Shown: one piece after another, positions 1 through 9,473 of the stretch
How positions within the stretch are numbered: the first letter of the stretch is position 1
Layout of the letters: every line of letters begins with the position of its first letter
DNA from: Haliea sp. E1-2-M8
GTDB lineage: Bacteria > Pseudomonadota > Gammaproteobacteria > Pseudomonadales > Halieaceae
Assembly (NCBI RefSeq): GCF_030649675.1
Contig: NZ_JAUTDR010000007.1
Coordinates: 124,001-188,000, forward strand
Direction: 5' to 3'
DNA: 64,000 nucleotides
Position numbers and translations under genes: made by a program
Notes under the pieces: model-generated
Told to the model about the DNA's origin: nothing
Databases searched by the model: none
The model's input: the letters and a program-made list of their open reading frames with translations, nothing else

Positions 1-1
1 G

Positions 2-934
2 CCGCTGTGCTACGCCCTGGCCAAGGAACATGAGGATTGCGCTGAATATGCCCTGGCCTGGGACTATCTGCAGCGTGGCGCCCGTGCCCGCCGTGCGCGC
101 CTGAGCTACAGGGTAGCGCGGGACGAGCAGACCATGGCGGATATCGCCCGGCACTTCGACGCAGCCTGGATGCAGCGGCAGCGGCGCGGCGACCCGGAGC
201 CGGGCCCGATATTCGTGCTCGGCCTGCCGCGCAGCGGCACCACCCTGGTGGAGCGGATGCTGGCGCGCCACAGCCAGGTGGCCAGCCTCGGTGAAATCAA
301 CGATCTCGCCCTGGCCCTGATGCGCGCAGCGGGCCCACACGCAAACCGGTCTGAACTGATTGCGCAGGCAGCGCAGGCTGACCTGGCGGCGCTGGGTAGG
401 GACTACCGCGCCAGCACCGCTCAGTATGGGGCGCAAGCGCCGTATCTGGTGGACAAGACACCGCTCAACCTCCTTTATCTCGGCATCATTGCGGCGGCAC
501 TGCCCGGGGCCCGCATCCTGCACCTGCGGCGCCACCCTGTCGCCAGCTGCCACGCCCTGTTCAAAACCCTGTTCCGCATGGCCTGCCCGTTCAGTTACGA
601 TCTCGATGACTTGGCCCGCTACTATCTGGCCTACCACCGGTTGTTGACTCACTGGCGTCAGCTGCTGGGCGCCGATGCCTGGCTGGATATCGACTACGAG
701 TCACTGGTGGCGGCGCCGGAGGCGGGAATTCGGCAGGTGCTTGATGCCTGCGGCCTGCCCTGGGAACCGGATTGTCTGGCATTTCACGCCAACTCCGCGC
801 CGGTCGCCACCGCCAGCGCGGCCCAGGTCAGGGAGCCTGTCCATACCCGCTCGGTGGATCTTTGGCGGCACTACAGCGCCGGGTTGTCACCGCTGATCAA
901 GCAGTTGCAGCGTGCGGGGATCGACTGTGATTGA
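2..934 (+). CDS. TPR-sulfotransferase, 5' end outside window
   Basis: The frame is open from base 2, so the gene begins upstream; only the C-terminal ~310 residues are present. The first ~45 residues look like the end of a TPR array (pattern LAKEHED...AWDYLQRGARARR). A PAPS-dependent sulfotransferase domain follows, with the 5'-phosphosulfate loop FVLGLPRSGTTLVERML and the later segment ILHLRRHPVASCHALFK. The family transfers sulfate from PAPS to hydroxyl or tyrosine groups; the substrate here is unknown. It resembles the complete TPR-sulfotransferase at 4430-6400. Its stop lies inside the start region of the next gene, so the two are probably co-transcribed. Confidence 0.85.
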   Translation, partial: PLCYALAKEHEDCAEYALAWDYLQRGARARRARLSYRVARDEQTMADIARHFDAAWMQRQRRGDPEPGPIFVLGLPRSGTTLVERMLARHSQVASLGEINDLALALMRAAGPHANRSELIAQAAQADLAALGRDYRASTAQYGAQAPYLVDKTPLNLLYLGIIAAALPGARILHLRRHPVASCHALFKTLFRMACPFSYDLDDLARYYLAYHRLLTHWRQLLGADAWLDIDYESLVAAPEAGIRQVLDACGLPWEPDCLAFHANSAPVATASAAQVREPVHTRSVDLWRHYSAGLSPLIKQLQRAGIDCD

Positions 935-2528
935 TGCCGGGACCGTGAGCTGCCGCGCGACCGCCCTGCGGTGCCTGGCGGCATTCCTGGCAGCCCTCTG
1001 CGCCTGCGCTGTGTTGGCGGCGGCCCCTCCCGAGGGTGAATTGCAGTTGCAGTTGGGCGTGGCGGAGAGCTTTGAGATCGAAGTGGACCGGCTCGACCTG
1101 GGGGGGAAGTTCGCCGGCGAGGTGGACCGTCTGCCGCCCCTTGCGCTGCAACTGGCCACTGATGGCAGCGTACTATTACCCGCCCAACGCCTGCCCATGC
1201 CCGCGTCTCACCCGCTGTGGCAGGCTTTGGCGGGAGAGGGCCGCTGGCAACGCGATGCGCACGGTAACCTGACTCTCGCGCTGCCGCTGGATCTGCTGGA
1301 ACAGGGTGCCAACTGTATTCACTACGGTGAGCTTGCGGTTACCCTGCCGGCCAGCGGCGTCGGCTCTGCCGCTCTGCAGATCACCGGGCAGACCTGTGAG
1401 TACTTCAAATTCAGGGCGCGCTTTCAGGGCAGCGCCCGCTGGCGGCAGGCTGAGGTGGCAGTGGAGGCGGCTCATGAGCCGCGCTTTCCCGTGCGCAGCC
1501 TGCAACAATTGCAGCACGACACCGGTATTGATCCCGCCCCCCTGGCGCCGCCGGAAGGGGTAAGTCCGGAGCATCTCACGCTGGCCGGGTTACTGCTGGA
1601 CGGGCGCCACTATCAGTCTGCCTGCGCTGTCGCGGCGGGTACGGCGCGACGCTGCGAGCAGCTGCCCCTGCCGGCATTTTCCCTGTCCAAGAGTCTGCTG
1701 GCCGGGGTGGCTCTGATGCGCCTGGAACGGCTGGCCCCGGGCAGCAGCCAGCGCAGTATCGGCGAGTTGCTGCCCGGCTGTGGCAGGGGCTGGGATGAGG
1801 TCACGCTGCAGCAGGCGCTGAACATGCAGACCGGGCGCTATGACTCCGCGGCTTACTTTGCCGATGAGGACGCCGCTATTGCCACGCCCCTGTTTCTGGC
1901 CCCGGGTCACGCGGCAAAACTGGCCTGGGCCTGCGCTGCGTATCCGCGCCGGGAAGCGGCGGGAGAGCGCTGGGTGTACCACACCGCTGACACCTACATC
2001 CTGGTCAGCGCCATGACGGCGTTGCTGCGCGAACTGCGGGGCGCCGAACAGGCAGACATCTACAGCGATCTGCTGTACCGGGAGGCCTGGTCGGAGCTGC
2101 CCCTGGGGCCGCTTGCGGCGTTCACCCGGCGCACGGCGGACGCGGCAGCGCAGCCGTTCGGCGGCTGGGGCCAGCTGCTGACGGCGGATGATTTCCTGCA
2201 GCTGGGGCTGTGGCTGGCCGCTGAAGCCCGGCAACCGGAGCTGTTGGACCCCGCCATGGTGCGGGCAGCGATTACCCCTGCGGGAACACTGCCCGGCGTG
2301 GCGGCGGGAACCGCGGGCCTGCGCTATCAGCACGGCTTCTGGTTGCTGAACGCGGCACCGGCACTGGGCTGCAGGCAACCGTACTGGATTCCGTTCTTGT
2401 CGGGCCACGGCGGCATCACCCTGGCCCTGCTGGATGAGCAATCCCTCTACTACTACGTCAGTGACAACAACGAATTCCGCTGGCTGTCCGCGGTTGCCGC
2501 CGTGCATCAGCAACGTCCACTCTGTTAA
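927..2528 (+). CDS. Secreted serine hydrolase of the beta-lactamase/esterase fold
   Basis: About 533 residues from the GTG at 927, which has a GGGGA ribosome site six bases upstream and overlaps the preceding stop; a GTG at 912 is an alternative. The N-terminus is a signal peptide ending near VLAAAP. The C-terminal half has class C beta-lactamase/D-alanyl-D-alanine carboxypeptidase features: SLSK (SxxK nucleophile, about residue 252), a YHTAD stretch where Y-x-N is expected, and SGHGG in place of the KTG box. The N-terminal ~200 residues are a poorly recognisable beta-rich domain. Likely a periplasmic esterase or peptidase; the substrate cannot be inferred. It sits between a sulfotransferase and an MFS carrier on the same strand. 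Confidence 0.7.
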   Translation: MIDAGTVSCRATALRCLAAFLAALCACAVLAAAPPEGELQLQLGVAESFEIEVDRLDLGGKFAGEVDRLPPLALQLATDGSVLLPAQRLPMPASHPLWQALAGEGRWQRDAHGNLTLALPLDLLEQGANCIHYGELAVTLPASGVGSAALQITGQTCEYFKFRARFQGSARWRQAEVAVEAAHEPRFPVRSLQQLQHDTGIDPAPLAPPEGVSPEHLTLAGLLLDGRHYQSACAVAAGTARRCEQLPLPAFSLSKSLLAGVALMRLERLAPGSSQRSIGELLPGCGRGWDEVTLQQALNMQTGRYDSAAYFADEDAAIATPLFLAPGHAAKLAWACAAYPRREAAGERWVYHTADTYILVSAMTALLRELRGAEQADIYSDLLYREAWSELPLGPLAAFTRRTADAAAQPFGGWGQLLTADDFLQLGLWLAAEARQPELLDPAMVRAAITPAGTLPGVAAGTAGLRYQHGFWLLNAAPALGCRQPYWIPFLSGHGGITLALLDEQSLYYYVSDNNEFRWLSAVAAVHQQRPLC

Positions 2529-2544
2529 TTCTCCGGAACCCGCC

Positions 2545-3723
2545 ATGAGCCAAGCCATCGCTACTGCACCTCGCCGCACCCTCTCACCCCACGGGGAGTG
2601 GGCGCGCATTGCGCTGGCGTTTCTGGCCACGGCGGGATTGTTCTACGTCAACATCATGCCGGCTCTGGTGGACGGCCTGGTGGAGGGGCTGGGTTTTTCC
2701 AACCGGGAAGCCGGGCTGGTGGGATCCGCGAATGTCTACGGTGCCGCCCTGGGGGCGCTGGCAGCGGTATTCCTGGTGCGCCGCATCCGCTGGCGCAGGG
2801 CCGCCTTCATGTTGCTTCTGGCGCTGATCCTGCTGGACCTTGTGTCCATCCTGCTGCGGCTGCCACTGGTGCTGGTTGGCGTGCGCTTCCTGCACGGGGC
2901 GGTCGGAGGCATGTTGGTCGGTATCGGCTTCGCTGTGATCGCCCGTACCCTGAAGCCGGATCGCACCTTCGGCTATCTGCTGGTGGTCCAGTTCGGGCTG
3001 GGCGGTGTGGGCGTGATGCTGCTGCCGCCCCTGGTGCCTGAGTTTGGTACCAGCGCCCTGTTCCTGTCCCTGATTGCCTTCAGCGCGGTGACCCTCGCGA
3101 TGCTGCCGTTCCTCGACGACTACCCGGTAGTGGTGCCCAGTGCCGGTGCGCCCCCGCCTGCAGCTGTCCGCTGGGCGCCGATGCTGGCAGTGCTGATTGC
3201 CCTGTTTCTGTTTCAGGCCGCCAACATGGGTCTGTACGCCTTCATCATCGGCATGGGCAAGCACTATGGCCTGAGCATGGCCTTTATCAGCCCGACTCTG
3301 GGCGCGGCGGCCTGGGTGGGAATTATCGGCGCCGGGCTGGTGGTGGTCATGGCGACGAAGTACGGCCGCTGGTGGCCATTGTTCCTGGGTATGAGTCTCA
3401 CCGTGCTGGGCACCGCCCTGCTGCACTGGAGTGGCCAGCCCTGGGCCTTCCTGCTGGCCAACTGCGGCGTGGGAATCACCTGGGCGTTTGTCATTCCGTA
3501 CTTGCTGGGCATGTGTGCCCACTTCGATCCGGTGGGACAAATGGCGTCACTCGGCGGCTTCGCATCCAAGATGGGCCTGGCCAGCGGCCCGCTGCTGGCA
3601 GCCCTGTTCCTCGGCGACAACCGCTACGACCTGGTGATCAACGCGGCGGTTCTGGCGCTTGTCCTGTGCACCGTGGTTATTATGCGCCCGGCCAGGCTGC
3701 TGGATCGCGAGGCCAGGCTATGA
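2545..3723 (+). CDS. MFS transporter
   Basis: A 392-residue integral membrane protein with about 12 hydrophobic segments, the usual size of a major facilitator. A basic loop (LVRRIRWRRA) follows the second helix, where the MFS A-motif lies. The start at 2545 (MSQAIATAPRRT) is preferred over upstream in-frame codons because those lie inside the preceding gene and the helices begin soon after. It starts 16 bases after the serine hydrolase stop, so it is probably in the same operon. Substrate unknown. Its stop overlaps the end of the convergent TPR gene by six bases. Confidence 0.8.
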   Translation: MSQAIATAPRRTLSPHGEWARIALAFLATAGLFYVNIMPALVDGLVEGLGFSNREAGLVGSANVYGAALGALAAVFLVRRIRWRRAAFMLLLALILLDLVSILLRLPLVLVGVRFLHGAVGGMLVGIGFAVIARTLKPDRTFGYLLVVQFGLGGVGVMLLPPLVPEFGTSALFLSLIAFSAVTLAMLPFLDDYPVVVPSAGAPPPAAVRWAPMLAVLIALFLFQAANMGLYAFIIGMGKHYGLSMAFISPTLGAAAWVGIIGAGLVVVMATKYGRWWPLFLGMSLTVLGTALLHWSGQPWAFLLANCGVGITWAFVIPYLLGMCAHFDPVGQMASLGGFASKMGLASGPLLAALFLGDNRYDLVINAAVLALVLCTVVIMRPARLLDREARL

Positions 3724-4386
3724 TTCGTCGCCCCCGAGTTTTGCCAGTAATGCTTCGACTTCCTCGCGCCGCGCCGTGTCCGAGATGGCACGTCCGGGAC
3801 GCGGAGGCGCTTTCAGGGCTTGCTGCAGGTACCGCTTCGCCTCCTCGTCGTGGCCCCGATGCGCCAAAAACTCAGCCATGAAAAAATTACTATCCATCCC
3901 GTCCGGATTGGCTTTCAGGCCATCCTCAAGGTACTGGCGCGCTTTCTTGTCGTTGCCGAATCCCACTGGCCAGCCCGGAACCCTGGCATAGAGAGTGCCC
4001 AGACTGGTCAAGGCAGCGCCGTTCACGGCCACAGGGTCAATGCCGATCGCCCGTTCGAAGTGCTTGCGTGCAGCCTTTGCGTGTTTGAGTGCGCCCAGGC
4101 CGCCAGCGGCGCCGGCGTAGGACGACTCCACAATACCGCACCAGGTCAACGCCTGTGGATCGTCCGGCTGTGCCGCCAGCAGCGAGTCACAGGTGTCGAC
4201 CAGTTGCGCGAAGTGTTGCTCTCGCTCGGCCTCGGCAACCACAAAATTTATCTGCTCCCACTGGTCGCGGACGGCAGCCACTTCTGCTGCCGGTGCTGCC
4301 ATCGCCGCTACAGGTGCCAGCAAGGGGGTCAACAGCAAAGCCAGGGTAAATATTCCGGACCGGCGAGTTTGAGTCAAAAGCTTCAT
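3718..4386 (-). CDS. Exported TPR-repeat protein
   Basis: A 222-residue protein with a signal peptide (hydrophobic core LALLLTPLLAPVAAMA) followed by tetratricopeptide-like helices (HFERAIGIDPVAVNG, YLEDGLKANPDGMDS, AKRYLQQALKAPP). TPR scaffolds mediate protein-protein contacts, so it is probably periplasmic with a partner-binding role; no enzyme motif is visible. It follows the TPR-sulfotransferase gene on the same strand after about 44 bases, so the two may be one unit. Confidence 0.75.
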   Translation of the reverse strand: MKLLTQTRRSGIFTLALLLTPLLAPVAAMAAPAAEVAAVRDQWEQINFVVAEAEREQHFAQLVDTCDSLLAAQPDDPQALTWCGIVESSYAGAAGGLGALKHAKAARKHFERAIGIDPVAVNGAALTSLGTLYARVPGWPVGFGNDKKARQYLEDGLKANPDGMDSNFFMAEFLAHRGHDEEAKRYLQQALKAPPRPGRAISDTARREEVEALLAKLGGDES

Positions 4387-4429
4387 ACAGCATCCTCCGA
4401 CGAGTTGACTGCAGTATAGCCGTTGATTC

Positions 4430-6400
4430 TTATGCCAGGATTAGGGCCCGGTGCAGGGGTTCCAGCCACGGCTCGTAGTGCTGCCACTGGCTCATGGCAT
4501 CTTTGTAGAGCGGCTGGCGCACCTGTTCTGAGCTCGGTGTGCGGACGGCGCGCTCGGTCTCGTAGTAGCGCAGGCAGCTCTCCTCGAAGGGAATACCGAT
4601 GAATTCCAGCATCCGCGCCACCTGTCCCTCGAGATCTGCCAGCAGATCCTCGTGCTGCACGCGTAGCACGAAGCGGGGCAGCACCCGATCCCAGTGTTGC
4701 ATCAGTGCGACGTAGTCCCGATAGTACTGCCCGAGGTCCGACAGGCTGTAACTGAACTCCTGTCCCTCGGCGAACAACTGCTTGAAGCTGCTGAAACAAC
4801 AGGCCATGGGTTCCCGGCGGGCGTCAATGACCCTGGCGTTGGGCAGTATCAGCTTGATCAGCCCGATGTGGCGGAAATTGTTGGGCATCTTGTCGATAAA
4901 GAAGGGTGCGCCCTGGCGGTGTATGCGGGTGTCGGCGATAAACCGCTCGCCAAACTCGGCAAGCTCCTGCGGCGAGAGCTCCTCCAGCACCTCCGGGTAG
5001 CCTGGCGCGGCGCCGGAGGCGCGCTTGCGCCTCCTCAGTTGCTGGGCATAGGAGAGGATATTGGGCAGCTCCAGGGTGCCGTCGATCTGGCTGTGGGAGG
5101 ACAGGATCTGTTCCAGCAGGGTCGAACCCGCCCGCGGCAGCCCGACGATGAAAATCGGATCCGGGGCCGGATGGCCGCAGCCCGCCTTGCGGGCAAACAA
5201 ATCTGAACTGCATACCTGTTGTTGGGCGGCCAGTTCCGCTGTCATCTTGTTTGCATCGTAGCGACTCTGGTTCTTCTTGAGCTGATTGCCCCGGGCGTAG
5301 TGCTCGAAAGAGGCGCGATAATCGCCGGCGTCTTCACAGGCCTTGCCCAGGGCAAACGCAACATAGACCCGGTCCATGCAGGAGAGGTTGCTGTCGCCGG
5401 CCAGAGCCTGCATCGCGGCCATATCTGCCGCGCTGAAGCGGTAGGTCTTCAGGTTGGCGAGGGCATGCCAGGCTTCGGCGTGCTGCGGGTTGCTGGCCAA
5501 AGCCGCGTGGTAGGACGCAACGGCCTTATCGAACTGGCCGCAGGTCTTCAGGGCGTGGCCGCGGGAAGTCAGGGTGGTCGCATCCGCGGGCAGCTTGCGC
5601 AGGACGTCGTCGAAAGCGGCGAGTGCCGCTGCATAGTCCCCGGTCTGCATGCTCTCGATGGCGAACAGTGACTGGAACTGGGGGTTTTCCGGGGCGGTCG
5701 CCAGCAGGCGCCGGGCCTGTTCGAATGCCGCGGTAAATTTCTGTCTTTTCCGCAGGGTGCGGATGTAGTCAATCCTGACCTGGGTATTGTCCGGGGCGAA
5801 TTCCGCGGCGCTCTCCAGCAGAAATTCCGCCTCCTCCAGCGCTCCCAGGCGCGAGCCGATATCGGCCAGCAGGCGCATCGCCTCAACGTGGCGCGGCACC
5901 TGCTGCAGAAATTTGCGACAGATCTCCTCGGCCCGGACCAACTTGCCCTGGGCGATCAGATCCGTCACGGCGACGATCGGCTTGGGCAGGCTCAGCAGAA
6001 AGTCCAGCTGCGCCTGCACCCGGTATAGCTGGTCCCGTGCGCCGCGCCGCTGCAGAATCTCCAGCTGGGCCCGGTAGCTGGCCTCCAGTGCCGGGTTGGC
6101 CTGGCAGGCCCTGCTGTAGGCGAGCAGGGCTGCTTCATCCCTGCCCTGGGCGCGCTGCAGGTGACCTTCCTCCTGCCAGGCGCGACCAAAGTCCGGGGCC
6201 AGTTGCTTCAGATGCTCAAGCCTTGCGGCGGCCTGGTCGAACTGCTCCAGATAGCGATGACACACGGCCGCCATGTACAGCGCCTCGGTGTTGTCCGGCT
6301 CTGCAGCCAGCACGCCGGCCAGATCATCCAGGGCGGGAGCGAATACCTGGGCCATTATTTTCTGCTGGATGGGTGCCAGGTCTGTTGCGCTGTCGGCCAT
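4430..6400 (-). CDS. TPR-repeat sulfotransferase
   Basis: About 656 residues. Roughly the first 400 form TPR units (for example ASYHAALASNPQHAEAWHAL), then comes a sulfotransferase domain with the PAPS 5'-phosphosulfate loop IFIVGLPRAGSTLLEQIL and the 3'-phosphate region VIDARREPMACCFSSFKQ. This is the Sulfotransfer_3 with N-terminal TPR architecture common in marine gammaproteobacteria, thought to sulfate proteins or glycans. The ATG at 6400 was chosen; an in-frame GTG at 6418 is possible. A similar protein is encoded at 2-934, suggesting local duplication or a sulfation locus. Confidence 0.85.
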   Translation of the reverse strand: MADSATDLAPIQQKIMAQVFAPALDDLAGVLAAEPDNTEALYMAAVCHRYLEQFDQAAARLEHLKQLAPDFGRAWQEEGHLQRAQGRDEAALLAYSRACQANPALEASYRAQLEILQRRGARDQLYRVQAQLDFLLSLPKPIVAVTDLIAQGKLVRAEEICRKFLQQVPRHVEAMRLLADIGSRLGALEEAEFLLESAAEFAPDNTQVRIDYIRTLRKRQKFTAAFEQARRLLATAPENPQFQSLFAIESMQTGDYAAALAAFDDVLRKLPADATTLTSRGHALKTCGQFDKAVASYHAALASNPQHAEAWHALANLKTYRFSAADMAAMQALAGDSNLSCMDRVYVAFALGKACEDAGDYRASFEHYARGNQLKKNQSRYDANKMTAELAAQQQVCSSDLFARKAGCGHPAPDPIFIVGLPRAGSTLLEQILSSHSQIDGTLELPNILSYAQQLRRRKRASGAAPGYPEVLEELSPQELAEFGERFIADTRIHRQGAPFFIDKMPNNFRHIGLIKLILPNARVIDARREPMACCFSSFKQLFAEGQEFSYSLSDLGQYYRDYVALMQHWDRVLPRFVLRVQHEDLLADLEGQVARMLEFIGIPFEESCLRYYETERAVRTPSSEQVRQPLYKDAMSQWQHYEPWLEPLHRALILA

Positions 6401-6420
6401 AGGTATTAATCGTTCCACCA

Positions 6421-6447
6421 GAAAGCAAAAGCGCCCCGGAGGGGCGC
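6421..6447 (-). terminator. Rho-independent terminator of the TonB receptor gene
   Basis: On the minus strand the sequence reads GCGCCCC-TCC-GGGGCGC, a seven-pair GC-rich stem with a three-base loop, followed directly by TTTTGCTTTC. It lies 35 bases after the TonB receptor stop and before the sulfotransferase start, so it should insulate the two genes. Confidence 0.9.
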
Positions 6448-6481
6448 AGGATTTACCGCATCTTTGTTTGCACGCAGGTCA

Positions 6482-9082
6482 TCAGAAGTCGTAGGTCAGT
6501 CTGATGCCGCCGGTCCTCGGGCGCGCCAGGGTAACGCGCTCCCGGTCGTAGACGAAGTTGTTGGCCAGTTCGGCCTGCTCGTCCATCAGGTTGTCGACAT
6601 AGAGCTCGGCGGTCCAGTCGGCGGTACTGATACCGGCAGTGAAGCCGACCAGGACCCAGCTGTCGAGCTCGGCGCGATTGATGGCGATGATATCACTGAA
6701 GGATGATTCCGAGTAGGCGACATGCGGCATCACATGGGCCTGATACCCGGAGGTGAGCGGCCACTGGTAGCGAGCCCGCAGGTTGCCCTGAAACTTTGGT
6801 GCGAATGCCAGTTCGTCGCCCTTGCGCACGTCATCCGTGGGCGTGATGACTTCGGTGATTTCAGTGTCGAGGAAGGAGAACGAGCCGGTAACCGTCAGGC
6901 CCGAGATCGCAGCCGGCGCCCAGGTCACGACGCCCTCCAGCCCCGTGACCTCGGCATCCGCCGCATTGTCGGAGAAAAACAGGTTGGCGATGCTGGGGTC
7001 GAAAATGGTGGTCTGCAGGCGCTCGATGTCGACCCGGAACAGGCTGCCATTGAGCCTGAGTGAGTTGTCCAGCAAGTCCAGTTTCCAGCCCAGCTCCATG
7101 TTGGTGACATCGTCGGTATCAAGCGCAAAGGGCACGGTAAAACCATCAGGACCCTGGGCGCCGCCGGGACGGTTGAGCAGACCGGCACGGAACCCCTCCG
7201 ACCAGGTGACGTACCAGAGCTGATTTACGCTGGGTGTCCAGGCCAGGCTGACCTTGCCGATGACACCATCGGTCTGGGCCTTGTCCGGGGCATCGCGGAG
7301 TGCGGCGGCGACCTGTGCCGGCGCCTGGTCGATCGTGTCTAGAGTGTAGGTGACCTGATCCGGCAGGCAGGTGCTGCGGTCGGTGATCTGCCCATCACCG
7401 TTGTACAGGTCGCTGATATCGGTGCCGAATGCCTGGCAGTCTGCGGCCGCGCCTGCGTTCAAGAAGGACGAGTTGGCACTACCATCGAAGTCCACCTCAA
7501 TGTCGTACCAGCGCGCACCGACGGTGAGGGCGAACTGTTCGTTGAAGTCGAAGGTTGCCTCACCGAAAACGCCGTACTGCTGGTCGGTGCGGCGAATATC
7601 GTTGCGGAAGATCACCCCCGGGGGGAATGGCCCTTCGTCCGACCGAAAGCCGGTCTGGAACGGGAAGTTGGGTGCGAATGGGCCGAACGGCTGCGCCGCA
7701 ATGGACCCGAAATAGGTGAAGTCGTTGCGCTCGTCGAGCTGCAGGTCGCTGTAGAAGCCCCCTACGGTGGCGCGCAGACGCTTTTCGACTGGCGTATTGA
7801 AGCGGATCTCGTGCGTCATGACCTCGGTTTTGGTGGAGGACTTCACCAACAGGTCCGGTGGCTGGCAGGTACCCGAAGGTGCTGCGTCTCCCGGATAGGA
7901 CACGGAGCCGTCACAGATGTAGTAGGGCAGATACTGGCCGACGAACAGGTAGTCCGTGTAATCCACCGTCTGGTTGGTTTCGCGGTCGGTGAAAGCGCCG
8001 GTGTAGACAGTTTCCAACTGGCCGATACGGCCTTCGAGGGTCCAGCTGGTGTTGTCAAAACTGTCGTCGATATTGTCGTCGTGGAAGCGGCTTATCTCGT
8101 AGTCGTCCAGGTCGGGATCGGAGAAAAAGACCCCGTCGGAATCCAGCGATTGCTGCATGTGGCTTACCTGCAGGCTCCAGCGATCGTTGATGTCGTAAAG
8201 GCCGCTGAGGCGGAAGCCGTTGTACACGGTGTCATTGATGTTCTTGGCGGTTTTGGTGGAATTGTCCGCTGTAAGGAATTCCACGTCGCTGAGATCCGCC
8301 GTCGACTGGAACCCGGCTCTTTGCGCGCCGATCGGTACCCCATTGGCGCGGGGCGTGCCCTCGGGTCGAAAGCGGGCGCTTTCACTCGCGTCGCGAGTGC
8401 CGGCCACGTTGTCGATATAGCCGCCCATGCGGTCAACGTAAACGACGCCGCGGAGGGTGAATGTGTCGGTCACGGGCAAGTTGAACATGCCGGTGACGTT
8501 ATTGCTCAGGTCGCCGCCCCGGGTGAAGGCGGTTCCCAGCTTGACGCTGCCATAGGTGCCGCTGGGATCCGGCTTGTTGGTGATGAGCCGCACCGTGCCG
8601 GCCTGGGAGCTGCTGCCAAAGAGGGTGCCCTGGGGCCCCGCCAGCACCTCGACACGATTCAGGTCGGCAGCATAGACGTCGAGGTTGCGTCCAGGTTGCG
8701 ACAGGGGCTGGTCGTCGAGATAGAGAGCAACGTTGGGGGCCAGGCCGGCAACGCCGGCAGTGGTCAGGTTGGGCGTGGTCGAGGCAACGCCGCGGATATA
8801 GATGGTGTTTTGACCCGGGCCGCTACCGCCCGCGGTTACGCCGGGCAACTGGATCAGGTAGTCATTGAAATTGGCGATCCCCATATTGTTGAGTGAATTT
8901 TCTCCCAGTGCCTGTACCGAGATCGGGATGTCCTGGGTGCTGGCCACGCGCTTGGTAGCGGTCACCAGCACTTCCTCAAGCCCTTGCGCGGTGGCGCCGG
9001 TGGCGATTGCCGAACCCGCGATCGCGCTGACCACAGCGCTGGAGAGTCTGCTTCGTTGACGGAGTGGTGTGGTGCTGGACAT
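6482..9082 (-). CDS. TonB-dependent outer-membrane receptor
   Basis: 866 residues: signal peptide (ending near ATGATAQG), a TonB-box-like segment (LEEVLVTATKR), a plug domain with IYIRGVAS and VEVLAGPQGTLFGSSSQAG, then a long beta-barrel ending LTYDF with the terminal phenylalanine typical of outer-membrane barrels. Such receptors import siderophores, cobalamin, sugars or lipophilic nutrients using TonB-ExbBD energy. The plug resembles the iron-complex/pesticin-receptor-like group abundant in Halieaceae and sphingomonads; the ligand is not inferable. It is transcribed alone, with its own terminator and a 390-base upstream region shared with the divergent transporter. Confidence 0.93.
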   Translation of the reverse strand: MSSTTPLRQRSRLSSAVVSAIAGSAIATGATAQGLEEVLVTATKRVASTQDIPISVQALGENSLNNMGIANFNDYLIQLPGVTAGGSGPGQNTIYIRGVASTTPNLTTAGVAGLAPNVALYLDDQPLSQPGRNLDVYAADLNRVEVLAGPQGTLFGSSSQAGTVRLITNKPDPSGTYGSVKLGTAFTRGGDLSNNVTGMFNLPVTDTFTLRGVVYVDRMGGYIDNVAGTRDASESARFRPEGTPRANGVPIGAQRAGFQSTADLSDVEFLTADNSTKTAKNINDTVYNGFRLSGLYDINDRWSLQVSHMQQSLDSDGVFFSDPDLDDYEISRFHDDNIDDSFDNTSWTLEGRIGQLETVYTGAFTDRETNQTVDYTDYLFVGQYLPYYICDGSVSYPGDAAPSGTCQPPDLLVKSSTKTEVMTHEIRFNTPVEKRLRATVGGFYSDLQLDERNDFTYFGSIAAQPFGPFAPNFPFQTGFRSDEGPFPPGVIFRNDIRRTDQQYGVFGEATFDFNEQFALTVGARWYDIEVDFDGSANSSFLNAGAAADCQAFGTDISDLYNGDGQITDRSTCLPDQVTYTLDTIDQAPAQVAAALRDAPDKAQTDGVIGKVSLAWTPSVNQLWYVTWSEGFRAGLLNRPGGAQGPDGFTVPFALDTDDVTNMELGWKLDLLDNSLRLNGSLFRVDIERLQTTIFDPSIANLFFSDNAADAEVTGLEGVVTWAPAAISGLTVTGSFSFLDTEITEVITPTDDVRKGDELAFAPKFQGNLRARYQWPLTSGYQAHVMPHVAYSESSFSDIIAINRAELDSWVLVGFTAGISTADWTAELYVDNLMDEQAELANNFVYDRERVTLARPRTGGIRLTYDF

Positions 9083-9257
9083 TGATTGATCCCCTGGTTG
9101 GTTTCCTGAATCTGGCCTGCCGCTTGCTCCCCGAATATCGCGCCCAGCGGTGTGCTGGCTGCCAAAACAAAAGCTTTCGACTCAAACTAATTTTTCTTTG
9201 GCACATATTGTGCGCGCAGGCAGTCAGCCACCTCATGTAATGATGGAAATGGCGATA

Positions 9258-9287
9258 GATAGGCACCTATCGGCTGATATCGGCTGA
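9258..9287. promoter_or_regulatory. Inverted and direct repeats between divergent genes
   Basis: The gap between the TonB receptor (start 9082) and the BetT-type gene (start 9474) holds GATAGG-CA-CCTATC (9258-9271) and two copies of ATCGGCTGA (9269-9277 and 9279-9287). Such clustered repeats between divergent genes often bind a regulator. No convincing sigma-70 promoter was placed. The rest of the gap is moderately AT-rich and holds no gene. Confidence 0.35.
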
Positions 9288-9473
9288 ATTAAAGAATAAT
9301 TAGCGATTACGCGTGGTATTTGTACAGATGCGGCACTATGATTTCAACCGGAAATACAGCCAGTAAAAATACAGTTCTGTAATCATTGTTGAGGAACCAC
9401 GCGGGAGGCGATGTTGCATCGGGCCTGTCGCGACGCGGTTTTTGCCTCGACAGGCAACCGGGGAGGCAGTTTT

